This document shows, piece by piece, positions 16,471 to 24,062 of a DNA stretch of 64,000 nt. This DNA comes from Gammaproteobacteria bacterium (GTDB lineage Bacteria > Pseudomonadota > Gammaproteobacteria > JAJPIJ01). The position numbers and the translations under genes were made by a program. The stretch lies in the NCBI GenBank assembly GCA_035501935.1, contig DATJVC010000024.1, positions 62,001 through 126,000 of the forward strand, read 5' to 3'. The stretch's first letter is position 1; each line of letters begins with the position of its first letter. Under the pieces are notes generated by a model. It was not told the DNA's origin and made no database searches. It saw nothing but the letters and a program-made list of their open reading frames with translations.

Positions 16471-16728
16471 ATGATTACCACGAAAAAACTGACCGGCGCC
16501 GTTCTGGCTACTGCGGCTGCAATGTTATTTGCGGCTGCGCCCATCACCAGCGTGTCAGCGGCGGATAGCGGCGTGCATTGTATGGGTGTCAACGCCTGCA
16601 AGGGACAGGGTGCCTGCAAGTCAGCGAGCAACGCCTGCAAAGGCCAGAACGCTTGCAAGGGCAAGGGCATGACCATGATGGGTAGCGAGAAGGAATGCAC
16701 CGATAAAGGCGGCAGTGTCGCCAAATAG
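16471..16728 (+). CDS. bufferin-like Cys-rich exported peptide (BufA2/DUF2282 type)
   Basis: An 85-residue precursor with a clear signal peptide (AVLATAAAMLFAAAPITSVSA, cut near residue 31). The ~54-residue mature peptide has six cysteines in a repeated CKGQ/CKGK pattern: HCMGVNACKGQGACK, ACKGQNACKGKG and KECTDKGG. This matches the small Cys-rich BufA2-type metallophores (bufferins), which are normally modified on Cys by a DUF692/MNIO enzyme (BufB) with a DUF2063 partner (BufC) and bind copper in the periplasm. A strong ribosome-binding site (AAAGGAGAG) and a downstream terminator show an independent single-gene transcript. No bufB or bufC is adjacent, so modification would need enzymes encoded elsewhere. 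Family assignment rests on sequence pattern alone. Confidence 0.75.
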   Translation: MITTKKLTGAVLATAAAMLFAAAPITSVSAADSGVHCMGVNACKGQGACKSASNACKGQNACKGKGMTMMGSEKECTDKGGSVAK

Positions 16729-16755
16729 GTTCCTGAGTACTTCTCCAAGTACAGA

Positions 16756-16785
16756 GGGGCGGGGTGTATCCACCGCCCCTTTTTT
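16756..16785 (+). terminator. rho-independent terminator after the bufferin-like gene
   Basis: GGGGCGG (16756-16762) and CCGCCCC (16773-16779) form a 7-bp GC stem around a 10-base loop, followed at once by TTTTTT (16780-16785). It lies 28 bases after the stop codon and is the clearest intrinsic terminator in the window. Confidence 0.85.
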
Positions 16786-16852
16786 ATTCCATTGATTAAT
16801 TATAGTAATTTCATGGCGTTACATTCTGCTCTGGACTATTTGCTTGACCTAC

Positions 16853-16904
16853 TTGACAGTTCATAATACAAAGCATATGCTGCATCGCAATATGTTGCAG
16901 TGCA
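16853..16904 (+). promoter_or_regulatory. sigma-70 promoter with a PhaR-like operator for the phasin gene
   Basis: TTGACA at 16853-16858 is followed after exactly 17 bases by TATGCT at 16876-16881. Overlapping the -10 and the likely start point, CTGCATCGCAA (16880-16890) is one base off the CTGC-N3-GCAG pattern reported for the PHA-responsive repressor PhaR, and TTGCAGTGCA (16895-16904) adds another TGC-rich half. This fits a phasin gene repressed until PHA granules titrate the repressor. The promoter is firm; the PhaR link is inference. Confidence 0.6.
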
Positions 16905-16943
16905 CCATTAACCTGACACGAATAGCAAATGGAGTCATTACAC

Positions 16944-17306
16944 ATGAAAAACCCCGTCATTAGTTACCTGGCCGAGACCGTTGACCTTTATGGCAGTGCA
17001 GTCGAACTCAGTTTGCGGGCGAGCAAGATATTACAGAATGCGGGCGAACGCGCCCTCCGCGAGCAACTCGCCCTGATGCAATCAAGCCTGACTCACTTTG
17101 AGCCTGCATCTCAAGCCGAATCTCAGGACATGTTTGCGGCGCAAACCTCTATGATCAAGGGCATCCGCGAACAATGGACGGCGACCACCCAGAATCTGCT
17201 CAAAATTCAGCAGGAGACGGGTGCTGAGATCAAGGCGTTGTTCAACGAAGGCACCGCGAAGTTCTCTCCTGAAGCCGTCGGCAAGCGATTTGCCCAGGCC
17301 GCCTAG
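16944..17306 (+). CDS. phasin family protein
   Basis: A 120-residue phasin-like protein, expected to coat polyhydroxyalkanoate granules. It is almost entirely helical and amphipathic, with no signal peptide: VSYLAETVDLYGSAVELS-type N-terminal helix, then REQLALMQSSLTHFEPA, AAQTSMIKGIREQWTATTQN and a C-terminal FSPEAVGKRFAQAA, all usual for small proteobacterial phasins. The ATG at 16944 is chosen because GGAG at 16931-16934 lies nine bases upstream; the in-frame ATG at 16929 contains that site. No PHA synthase or depolymerase gene is in the window. The promoter region suggests PHA-linked control. Confidence 0.75.
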   Translation: MKNPVISYLAETVDLYGSAVELSLRASKILQNAGERALREQLALMQSSLTHFEPASQAESQDMFAAQTSMIKGIREQWTATTQNLLKIQQETGAEIKALFNEGTAKFSPEAVGKRFAQAA

Positions 17307-17331
17307 CCGCTCAATGGGTTGTCCTGGTTGT

Positions 17332-17359
17332 CCTGCCGGATGCGGATGCATCCGGCAGG
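17332..17359. terminator. perfect 12-bp hairpin between converging genes
   Basis: CCTGCCGGATGC (17332-17343) and GCATCCGGCAGG (17348-17359) form a perfect 12-bp stem with loop GGAT. It lies between the stop of the phasin gene (17306) and that of the CRP-type gene (17367), so it can end transcripts from both sides, although neither strand has a good T-run. Confidence 0.6.
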
Positions 17360-17366
17360 GTGCAGC

Positions 17367-18020
17367 CTAGCCTCCGGGTCGGCGCAAGGCTGCGCCGAAT
17401 ACCAGAATAGTCTTGCCCTGTACGCTGATCAGGTGGCGAGCCTCCATTTCCTTCAACACCCGCCCGACCATCTCGCGGGAACATCCGACGATGCGCCCCA
17501 GTTCCTGTCGCGTTATACGCACCTGCATGCCTTGCGGGTGAACTATGGCATCGGGCTCATGACAGAGATCGATCAGCGTGCGGGCGATCCGCCCCGAGAC
17601 ATCCATGAACACCAGATTGCTCAATTTGAGGTTCGCGGAGCGCAGCCGGTTTGCCAGCTGCCCGCTCATCGCGATCAACAAATCCACAAAAATATCCGGC
17701 AATGCGCGCAAACGGCTGTAGCTAATCTGGGCCACCTCGCAGCGGCTGCGCGCACGCACCACCGCCGTACGACCCAATTCCTGATTGAACAATCCGATTT
17801 CACCAAAGAATTCGCCGGGGTAAAGATAGGCCAGCACGAATTCATGGCCCTGCTCGTCTTCAATGAGCACGGTGACGGATCCGCTCAAAAGGTAAAACAA
17901 ATCGCCGCCGGGCCCGCCCTGGCGAATGATCGTGGATTTGGCAGGAAATGTATGCCGGTGACAATGCTCCAGTAAACGCTGCAGCAGCTGGTTATTGACG
18001 GCGTTTTTTTCCATGGTCAT
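17367..18020 (-). CDS. crp: CRP/Vfr-type transcription regulator
   Basis: A 217-residue CRP-family activator. An N-terminal CNB domain (TIIRQGGPGGDLFYLLSGSV, PGEFFGEIGLF, GRTAVVRARS) is joined by the long C-helix to a winged HTH with ITRQELGRIVGCSREMVGRV. The HTH residues that read TGTGA in E. coli CRP (Arg, Glu, Arg of CSREMVGR) are conserved. The cAMP cassette keeps Gly-Glu and Arg but has Thr for Ser83, and the C-helix pair Thr127/Ser128 appears as Ala/Asn (RLRSANLKLSNL), so ligand use may differ. ATG at 18020 has AAGGA six bases upstream; ATG at 18014 is less well placed. Proteins with CNB domains at 1.3-6.7 kb fit a cell that uses cyclic nucleotides. Confidence 0.88.
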   Translation of the reverse strand: MTMEKNAVNNQLLQRLLEHCHRHTFPAKSTIIRQGGPGGDLFYLLSGSVTVLIEDEQGHEFVLAYLYPGEFFGEIGLFNQELGRTAVVRARSRCEVAQISYSRLRALPDIFVDLLIAMSGQLANRLRSANLKLSNLVFMDVSGRIARTLIDLCHEPDAIVHPQGMQVRITRQELGRIVGCSREMVGRVLKEMEARHLISVQGKTILVFGAALRRPGG

Positions 18021-18096
18021 CTTGATCCTTGGCGTCAAAGAGACAATCGCCGCAGTATATTCTCTACTCGAACAAGGCACGCGTCCATATGGGCGC

Positions 18097-18113
18097 GGCC
18101 GGTCGCGCCGGCC
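18097..18113. other. GC hairpin between mscS-type gene and crp
   Basis: GGCCGG (18097-18102) and CCGGCC (18108-18113) form a 6-bp stem with a 5-base loop, just after the stop of the leftward channel gene (18129). There is no T-run, so termination is uncertain. Confidence 0.35.
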
Positions 18114-18128
18114 TTCTGAATTTTTGGA

Positions 18129-20477
18129 TCACGTTGGCGTTGCCGGCTCCGTTTTACCGGTCACCGGGATGTCGATGCCCTGCGCTGCCATGGTGCGCAG
18201 GATGGCCTTTCTTACTTCGCTCCCGACACGGCCTTTATCGTTGATATCCGCCAGTTGGAAACCCAGCAGCAGTTCCACGCCATGATCGCTGAAGTTGTTC
18301 ACCATCACTGTCGGTTCCGGGTAGCGAGATACGCGGGGATGCCGCTTGGCGCAGTCGAGCAACAACAATTCCACCGTGTCGATATCCGTGCGGTAGCTCA
18401 CCGTCAGGCGGATTTCGACTCGGCTGGCGCGGCTGTGGTGCGTCCAGTTGACCACGGCGCTTTGCAGCAAATCAGCATTGGGAATGATTACGGAGGCCTG
18501 CTGGCCGGTTTCGATCTCAGTGGAACGCATCCGAATGCGACGGATGACGCCTTCGTGCTCCTTGACGGCGACGGTGTCACCAACCTTCACCGGCCTTTCG
18601 AGGATCAGGATGATGCCGGAGATGAAATTATTGACGATGTTCTGCAAGCCAAAGCCGATGCCGACCGATAACGCACCGGCCACCACGGCCAGGCCGGTCA
18701 AGTTGATGCCCAACGTTGAGACAGCTGCGAGCAACGCCACGCCCACGCCAAGGTAACCCAGACTGGAGGTGATCGCCGCGCGTACGCCGATATCCAGTCC
18801 CGTGTTTGGAAGCAGGCGGAACTCCAGGAAACGCTGCACTGTTCGCGTGACCATCAGAAGCACGGCAAAAACGAGGATCGCCAGCAGTATGTCCGCCAGC
18901 GAAAAATGGTAGGAACCCACGGTGACGCCCCTGAAGGTGCCGAGCAGCCACTCAAAGAGGTCGGCGGGAGGAATGCCCCAGAGAATCAACCCGGCCAGCA
19001 CCCCGATGAGCGCCAACAACAGGTCGATGCCGGCCAGTCTCCAGACGTTCATCAACCGGCTGGTCCGCTCATTCCGAGTCAAAACATGACTGGCGGCGTG
19101 CATGACGCCCTCCGGGGACGCGGCCAGATGTGCGGAAAACTCCCGCAGCAACGCGCGCAACACCATCATGCTTCCGACCATCAGCAGCGTGTAGAGGGTG
19201 TTATGTAAAAGATAATCTGCCAGTGCCGCATAACCCAGCACATTGGCAAACAAGGCGATGACAGCAATGATCCCTAGCAACGCGCGCAAATATGTTGACA
19301 GCGCCGAGGTCGGCGGCGGGCGGGCGCCTTCCTTGAACCTTTCCGGCACGGATTGCGCCGTCTGCAAAAGTTTCGCCGGCAGCGACGAAAGTAAGACTAG
19401 GGCAAGAAACAAATTCAGGATGAATGAGTGCAATGAGAGGAATTCGCCCGGTTCGTTGATTTGATCGAAGAACGTGACCACCGCCATGTTTATTGCAAAT
19501 AACAGCGCCAGCGCATTGAGACGCCAGCCGATCTTGGCCGAAGCCTGCTCGCTGATGGGCGACACCCGCCAGTTTGGCACATCCGGAGAGAACGCAGCCT
19601 GCACCAGCGCCGAGGCTATGAGATAGAACACAATGGCGGTGAGCAGCCCCCATGGCTGGGGCACATCGACGAACCGGTCCACGACCAGCCACCATGACGC
19701 CGAAAACGGCAAAACGACCGATACCACCGGGATCAGTCCGCCACCGATGCCTTCGGCAGCGGCGGCAATCCAACGCCGCCCATAGCCGGGATGCGCGATG
19801 GTTGGATCGCGTCCATAGCGCCGCAGGATACGTCGCCGCAACGTGCGCCCCAGCATGACGGCGATTATGATCCCCGGGATGACCAGCGGCAGTACGATAA
19901 GGTTGTTTTTGCCCTCTTTGATCACATCGCGTCGATGCAATTGCCTCGCGAAGGACGCCACCTGTGAACCGGCATTAAGCCAGGTATCCAATTCATAAGG
20001 TGGCGGCAATCGCACCTGAAGATCACTGGTCCGGCGCTCGAATTGCCGCGCGGAGATGTGGCGCAGCACGCTTTCACTGCGGGTGATGACGAGATCGCAC
20101 TGTTTGATCTGGCCCTCCAGATCGGCGAGCGCCCGATTTAACTGGATTCGGCGCGATTTGATCTCCGGTGTTTCGTCAGGCACGCCGCCCCCCGGTGCTG
20201 GCCCCAGAGCCTCGAGCTGGTCCCGCAGTTCCCCCACGCCGCGGGTGATTTCACGCCGGCGATTTTCGGTCTGGGTGCGCACCTCGCCGATTTGCGCCCG
20301 TAGTTTTTCAGCAATTGCCGGCGTCAGTGGCTGATCGACATGTGTCTCAACCTCTCGCAGGACGCGGTCCCACTCCACCGCCTGTTGCGGAAATTTTTGT
20401 TCCTGCGGTTGGGCATGGTCCATGCCCACTGCGAGAATGAAAACAGAGCAAATCACGAGAAAGCGAGCCCGGCGCAT
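18129..20477 (-). CDS. MscS/MscK-type mechanosensitive channel with periplasmic N-terminal domain
   Basis: A 782-residue inner-membrane channel of the large MscS subfamily (KefA/MscK/YbdG-like). After a signal peptide (ARFLVICSVFILAVGMDHAQ), residues ~30-180 form a helical periplasmic region (VGELRDQLEAL, LADLEGQIKQCDLVITRSES). About ten hydrophobic segments follow from ~200, and the MscS pore and beta domain are clear: ALSVGIGFGLQNIVNNFISG, IILILERPVKVGDTVAVKEH and the C-terminal VEIRLTVSYRTDID. Such channels open under membrane tension in hypo-osmotic shock. The ATG at 20477 gives a proper signal peptide; an upstream in-frame ATG at 20507 would bury it. It is divergent from the pyrK-like gene. 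Confidence 0.88.
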   Translation of the reverse strand: MRRARFLVICSVFILAVGMDHAQPQEQKFPQQAVEWDRVLREVETHVDQPLTPAIAEKLRAQIGEVRTQTENRRREITRGVGELRDQLEALGPAPGGGVPDETPEIKSRRIQLNRALADLEGQIKQCDLVITRSESVLRHISARQFERRTSDLQVRLPPPYELDTWLNAGSQVASFARQLHRRDVIKEGKNNLIVLPLVIPGIIIAVMLGRTLRRRILRRYGRDPTIAHPGYGRRWIAAAAEGIGGGLIPVVSVVLPFSASWWLVVDRFVDVPQPWGLLTAIVFYLIASALVQAAFSPDVPNWRVSPISEQASAKIGWRLNALALLFAINMAVVTFFDQINEPGEFLSLHSFILNLFLALVLLSSLPAKLLQTAQSVPERFKEGARPPPTSALSTYLRALLGIIAVIALFANVLGYAALADYLLHNTLYTLLMVGSMMVLRALLREFSAHLAASPEGVMHAASHVLTRNERTSRLMNVWRLAGIDLLLALIGVLAGLILWGIPPADLFEWLLGTFRGVTVGSYHFSLADILLAILVFAVLLMVTRTVQRFLEFRLLPNTGLDIGVRAAITSSLGYLGVGVALLAAVSTLGINLTGLAVVAGALSVGIGFGLQNIVNNFISGIILILERPVKVGDTVAVKEHEGVIRRIRMRSTEIETGQQASVIIPNADLLQSAVVNWTHHSRASRVEIRLTVSYRTDIDTVELLLLDCAKRHPRVSRYPEPTVMVNNFSDHGVELLLGFQLADINDKGRVGSEVRKAILRTMAAQGIDIPVTGKTEPATPT

Positions 20478-20585
20478 GAGGAAATTATAGGCTGGCGGCC
20501 TCCACATAACCTAGGAGGGTAGTTTCAAACAAAAATCCTGCTACACTGCCGCTCCCTTTGCGCCCACGCAACCTCATCGAGACAC

Positions 20586-21467
20586 ATGGCTTACGGCCCC
20601 GAACAGCGCGGCACCTTGGTCATTGAGGACGGCGTTGTACAGCGGCAGGATGCCTACTCCGGACTTCAGCACGTCGTGCGTTTGCAGGCCCCGCAAATCG
20701 CCGCGCACGCTCGGCCGGGTTGCTTTGTCCATCTGCAATGCGATCCCGCGCTGCCCATGCGCAGGCCTATGTCGTTGATGAGGGTGAATGCCTTCGAAGG
20801 TTGGATCGATATCCTTTACAAGCGGCACGGTCTCGGCACCGAGCGGCTGGCGGGTCGCAAACCCGGAGAATACGTGAGCATGATCGGCCCCATCGGCGTG
20901 CCATTCAAACTCAAGGAGTACCGCGCCAAACCACTGCTGATCGGCGGCGGTGTCGGCATCCCGCCGATGCTATTTCTGGCCGAGCACATGCGGCAGCAAG
21001 GCGCGCCAGTACCACTGGTGCTCATGGGTTCGGAAGTGCCATTTCCGTTTACGCTGCGGCCCTCGACAATTCTGGTTCCGGGGATGCCGGGGGACGTCAT
21101 TGCCGCCATGCCGCTGCTGGAAGACTGGCGTATCCCCTGCCGTCTGGCAAGTCGCCAGGGTTTTGCGGGCAGCTTTGACGGCACGGTGACCGAACTCGCG
21201 CGTCGCTGGTTGAAGGCGCTGCCGGCCTCCGAAAGGAATGAGGTGGAAATCTTTTCCTGCGGGCCAACGTCCATGTTGAAGGCGGTGAAAAAACTCTCGG
21301 CGCAATATGAATTGCCCTGCCAGCTTTCGCTGGAGGAATATATGGCCTGCGCCGTCGGTGGCTGCGCCGGTTGCACGGTGCTTGTACAAACCGATGAGGG
21401 CCCGGCGATGAAACGTGTTTGTGTCGACGGTCCGGTGTTCGACGCGAAATCCGTCATCTTTCAATAG
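20586..21467 (+). CDS. PyrK-like FAD/2Fe-2S electron-transfer flavoprotein
   Basis: A 293-residue protein of the ferredoxin-NADP reductase superfamily resembling PyrK, the electron-transfer subunit of NAD-dependent dihydroorotate dehydrogenase. It has an FAD barrel with RPMSLMRVNAF (~59-69), an NAD-binding lobe starting LLIGGGVGIPPMLFLAEH (~120-137) and FSCGPTSMLKAVKKL (~220), and a C-terminal 2Fe-2S cluster site CAVGGCAGC plus a later Cys in RVCVDGP (~258-285). No PyrD1B-type catalytic subunit is nearby; gammaproteobacteria normally use quinone-linked PyrD, so its true electron partner is unknown. It stands alone, divergent from the channel gene. Confidence 0.82.
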   Translation: MAYGPEQRGTLVIEDGVVQRQDAYSGLQHVVRLQAPQIAAHARPGCFVHLQCDPALPMRRPMSLMRVNAFEGWIDILYKRHGLGTERLAGRKPGEYVSMIGPIGVPFKLKEYRAKPLLIGGGVGIPPMLFLAEHMRQQGAPVPLVLMGSEVPFPFTLRPSTILVPGMPGDVIAAMPLLEDWRIPCRLASRQGFAGSFDGTVTELARRWLKALPASERNEVEIFSCGPTSMLKAVKKLSAQYELPCQLSLEEYMACAVGGCAGCTVLVQTDEGPAMKRVCVDGPVFDAKSVIFQ

Positions 21468-21497
21468 CCGCAATGCGACCGCGGAAATTCACGGTGT

Positions 21498-21695
21498 CTA
21501 AATACCGTCATCGATGGTTGCCGCGGCGGCGTGTCGCGCGCTGATCTCCTCGCATTTTTGCTGCCACCGCTCACGTGCGCGCTCATAGTAAATCCACACA
21601 CAGTTGATGCAGCCGCGCCCGCAGCATTCCCCCGCCAGCGGCTCTTCGGGCTTCGGTGGCAATTCCAAATGTGCTTCGATGATGGCGGTGGTCAT
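21498..21695 (-). CDS. small oxidoreductase-like (PF09791-type) Cys-rich protein
   Basis: A 65-residue protein matching the short oxidoreductase-like N-terminal domain family: PPKPEEPLAGECCGRGCINC followed by VWIYYERARERWQQK. The CC-x2-GC-x2-C cluster of four cysteines suggests a metal site. The family is widespread in proteobacteria and fungi without an assigned reaction. It reads leftward, downstream of the pilT-pilU operon terminator and convergent with the pyrK-like gene, with a weak ribosome-binding site. No longer version of the reading frame exists. Confidence 0.72.
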   Translation of the reverse strand: MTTAIIEAHLELPPKPEEPLAGECCGRGCINCVWIYYERARERWQQKCEEISARHAAAATIDDGI

Positions 21696-21708
21696 ATCAG
21701 AGGATCGT

Positions 21709-21749
21709 TAAAAACACCGCTTCAAAACCGCCATACTTGAAAGCGGTGT
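21709..21749 (-). terminator. intrinsic terminator of the pilT-pilU operon
   Basis: On the minus strand, ACACCGCTTTCAA (21749-21737) pairs with TTGAAGCGGTGT (21725-21714), with a single-base bulge and an 11-base loop, followed by TTTTTAA. It begins immediately after the stop codon of the last PilT-like gene. Confidence 0.8.
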
Positions 21750-22808
21750 CTAACCGAAGTTGATCTTGGCTTCGAGGTTGGTCCTTGAATCGGCGTTATT
21801 CAGCGCCTCTTCCAGCGTGATGCGTTCCTCCTTGTAGAGATTGTAGAGCGCCGTATCGAAGGTCTGCATGCCCTTGGCGCCGCTGCCGTCCATCGCCGCC
21901 TTGATCTCGCTGATCTGGCCCTTGAGGATGAGATCGGCGACGTGCGGTGTGTTGATCATGATTTCGATGGCCGCCACCCGCCGTCCGTCCACGCCCTGCA
22001 CCAGTCGCTGCGAGATCACCGAGCGCACGTTGAGGGCGAGGTCCAGAAACAACTGCTTGTGCAAATCCTGCGGGAACAGGTTGATGACGCGTTCCATGGC
22101 CTGATTGGCGTTGTTGGCGTGCAGGGTGGAAAGCGCAAGGTGGCCGGTATTGCACAGCTCCAGCGCTGCCTCCATGGTTTCGCGGTCACGAATTTCGCCG
22201 ATCAGGATCACATCCGGCGCCTCGCGCAACGACGCCTTGAGCGCGTTGTGATACGACAGCGTATCGACGCCCACCTCGCGTTGATTGACGACGGATTTCT
22301 GGTTCGGATGGGAGAATTCCACCGGGTCCTCAATGGTCAGAATATGGCCGGCCATGTTGCGGTTGCGGTGATCGATCATGGCGGCGAGCGTGGTGGATTT
22401 CCCCGAACCGGTGGCCCCCACCATGAGGATCAGACCGCGCTTGTGCATCACGAGCGTCTTCAAAATCTCCGGCAGGCCCAGTTCATCGATGGTCGGGATC
22501 TTGCTTGGAACCAGGCGGATGACAATGGAGACCTCGCCGCGCTGGCGGAAGACATTGACGCGGAAGCGTGCTGACTTGTCTGGGAGCGAAATGGCGAAAT
22601 CCGATTCCATCTTTTCCTCGAACCCCTTCATCTGGCGTTCGGTCATGATGGCGTAGGCAGCGGCCTTGACCAGTTCGCCACTCAAAACGGTCTTGCCCAC
22701 GGAATTGATCTGGCCTTCAATTTTGATCTTGACCGGCGCTCCGGCGCTGAAAAAAAGATCGGAACCCTTTTTTTCGACCAGCAGCTTCAGATACGGCATG
22801 ATGTCCAT
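21750..22808 (-). CDS. third PilT/PilU-type retraction ATPase
   Basis: A 352-residue hexameric motor ATPase of the PilT/PilU group. It shows Walker A GATGSGKSTT (~131-140), the Asp box DPVEFSHPNQ, Walker B VILIGEIRDRETM and the His box TGHLALSTLHANNANQAME, plus the N-terminal PAS-like lobe starting KKGSDLFFSAGAP. Sequence is closer to PilU than PilT (VVNQREVGVDT, HANNANQAMERVINLFP). It is the last of three tandem motor genes, 41 bases after the PilU gene. The cell therefore has two PilU-like helpers next to one PilT. All motor motifs are intact, so it is not a decayed copy. Confidence 0.85.
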   Translation of the reverse strand: MDIMPYLKLLVEKKGSDLFFSAGAPVKIKIEGQINSVGKTVLSGELVKAAAYAIMTERQMKGFEEKMESDFAISLPDKSARFRVNVFRQRGEVSIVIRLVPSKIPTIDELGLPEILKTLVMHKRGLILMVGATGSGKSTTLAAMIDHRNRNMAGHILTIEDPVEFSHPNQKSVVNQREVGVDTLSYHNALKASLREAPDVILIGEIRDRETMEAALELCNTGHLALSTLHANNANQAMERVINLFPQDLHKQLFLDLALNVRSVISQRLVQGVDGRRVAAIEIMINTPHVADLILKGQISEIKAAMDGSGAKGMQTFDTALYNLYKEERITLEEALNNADSRTNLEAKINFG

Positions 22809-22849
22809 GCGTGCGTCCCTACGTTGTTGAGTGGATGTCGGCGCAACGG

Positions 22850-24013
22850 CTACCGCATCAAGCCCTTCTTTTCCTCTTCCGCCAGCGTCAGGTGTTTGAC
22901 GTCATCGCGCAGGTCCTTGCCCTTCGCCGCCTTGCCCTCCAGCTTGATGCGCAGGCGCAATTCGTTCATGGAATCGGCGTTGCGCAGGGCGTCTTCAAAG
23001 GTGATCAGATCCGCCTCGTAGAGATCGAACAACGCCTGGTCGAAGGTCTTCATGCCGAGCTCATTGGACTTGGCCATGATCTCCTTGATCATGTGGATCT
23101 CGCCCTTCAGGATCAAATCGGCGATCAACGGTGAATTCAACAGCACTTCGATGGCGGCCACGCGGCCCTTGCCGTCCACTTTCTTCAGCAGGCGCTGCGA
23201 GATCACCGCCTTCAGGTTCAACGACAGGTCCATGAACAACTGCTGGTGGCGCTCTTGCGGGAAAAAGTTGATGATGCGATCAAGCGCCTGGTTGGCGCTG
23301 TTGGCGTGCAGGGTGGCCATGGCCAGGTGCCCCGTTTCGGCGAAGGCGATGCCGAATTCCATCGTCTTGCGATCGCGGATTTCGCCGAGCAGGATGACAT
23401 CCGGCGCCTGCCGCAGGGTGTTTTTGAGCGCGATCTCCCAGTCGTCGGTATCCACGCCCACTTCGCGTTGCATGATGATGCAATTCTTGTGCGGGTGGAC
23501 ATATTCGATGGGGTCTTCAATGGTAATGATGTGACCGAAGGAGTTTTCATTGCGGTGATTGATCATCGCCGCCAGCGAGGTGGATTTGCCCGAACCGGTG
23601 CCACCCACCATGATGACGAGCCCGCGTTTGGTCAGGCAAGCCTCCTTCATCACCGCGGGCAGACCCAAACCGTCCAATGTCGGCACCTTGGTTTCGATGG
23701 TGCGCAGCACCAGACCGGTGTAGCCTTGCTGCACGAAGGCATTGCAGCGGAAGCGGCCAATGCCGGCCGGCGCGATGGCGAAATTGCATTCCTTGGTGGC
23801 CTCGAACTCCTTCAACTGACGGTCATTCATGATGGCGTAGGCCAGTGACTTGGTGTTCTCGGGCGTCAATTTGGTCTTGGACACCGGCGCCACCTTGCCG
23901 TCCACCTTGATGGCGGGCGGGAATTCAACCGTGATGAACAGATCAGAGCCCTTTTTGTCCACCATCAACTTGAGCAAATCACGCATGTATTTTATGGCTT
24001 GTTCGCGTTCCAT
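22850..24013 (-). CDS. pilU: type IV pilus accessory retraction ATPase PilU
   Basis: PilU, the PilT-dependent accessory retraction ATPase of type IV pili, 387 residues as in Pseudomonas (382). Motifs: KKGSDLFITVEFPPAIKVDG at the start, Walker A GGTGSGKSTS, Asp box EDPIEYVHPHKNC, Walker B DVILLGEIRDRKTM, and the His box ETGHLAMATLHANSANQALD. The PilU-type charged tail (LAEEEKKGLMR) is present. It lies between pilT (49 bases upstream) and a second PilU-like gene (41 bases downstream) in one leftward operon. It acts at the cytoplasmic face of the pilus platform, which is encoded elsewhere. Confidence 0.92.
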   Translation of the reverse strand: MEREQAIKYMRDLLKLMVDKKGSDLFITVEFPPAIKVDGKVAPVSKTKLTPENTKSLAYAIMNDRQLKEFEATKECNFAIAPAGIGRFRCNAFVQQGYTGLVLRTIETKVPTLDGLGLPAVMKEACLTKRGLVIMVGGTGSGKSTSLAAMINHRNENSFGHIITIEDPIEYVHPHKNCIIMQREVGVDTDDWEIALKNTLRQAPDVILLGEIRDRKTMEFGIAFAETGHLAMATLHANSANQALDRIINFFPQERHQQLFMDLSLNLKAVISQRLLKKVDGKGRVAAIEVLLNSPLIADLILKGEIHMIKEIMAKSNELGMKTFDQALFDLYEADLITFEDALRNADSMNELRLRIKLEGKAAKGKDLRDDVKHLTLAEEEKKGLMR

Positions 24014-24062
24014 TTTTCAACCCCCTCCAGCCGGCAATCCGGTTTCTATGCGTAGCCTGGAA

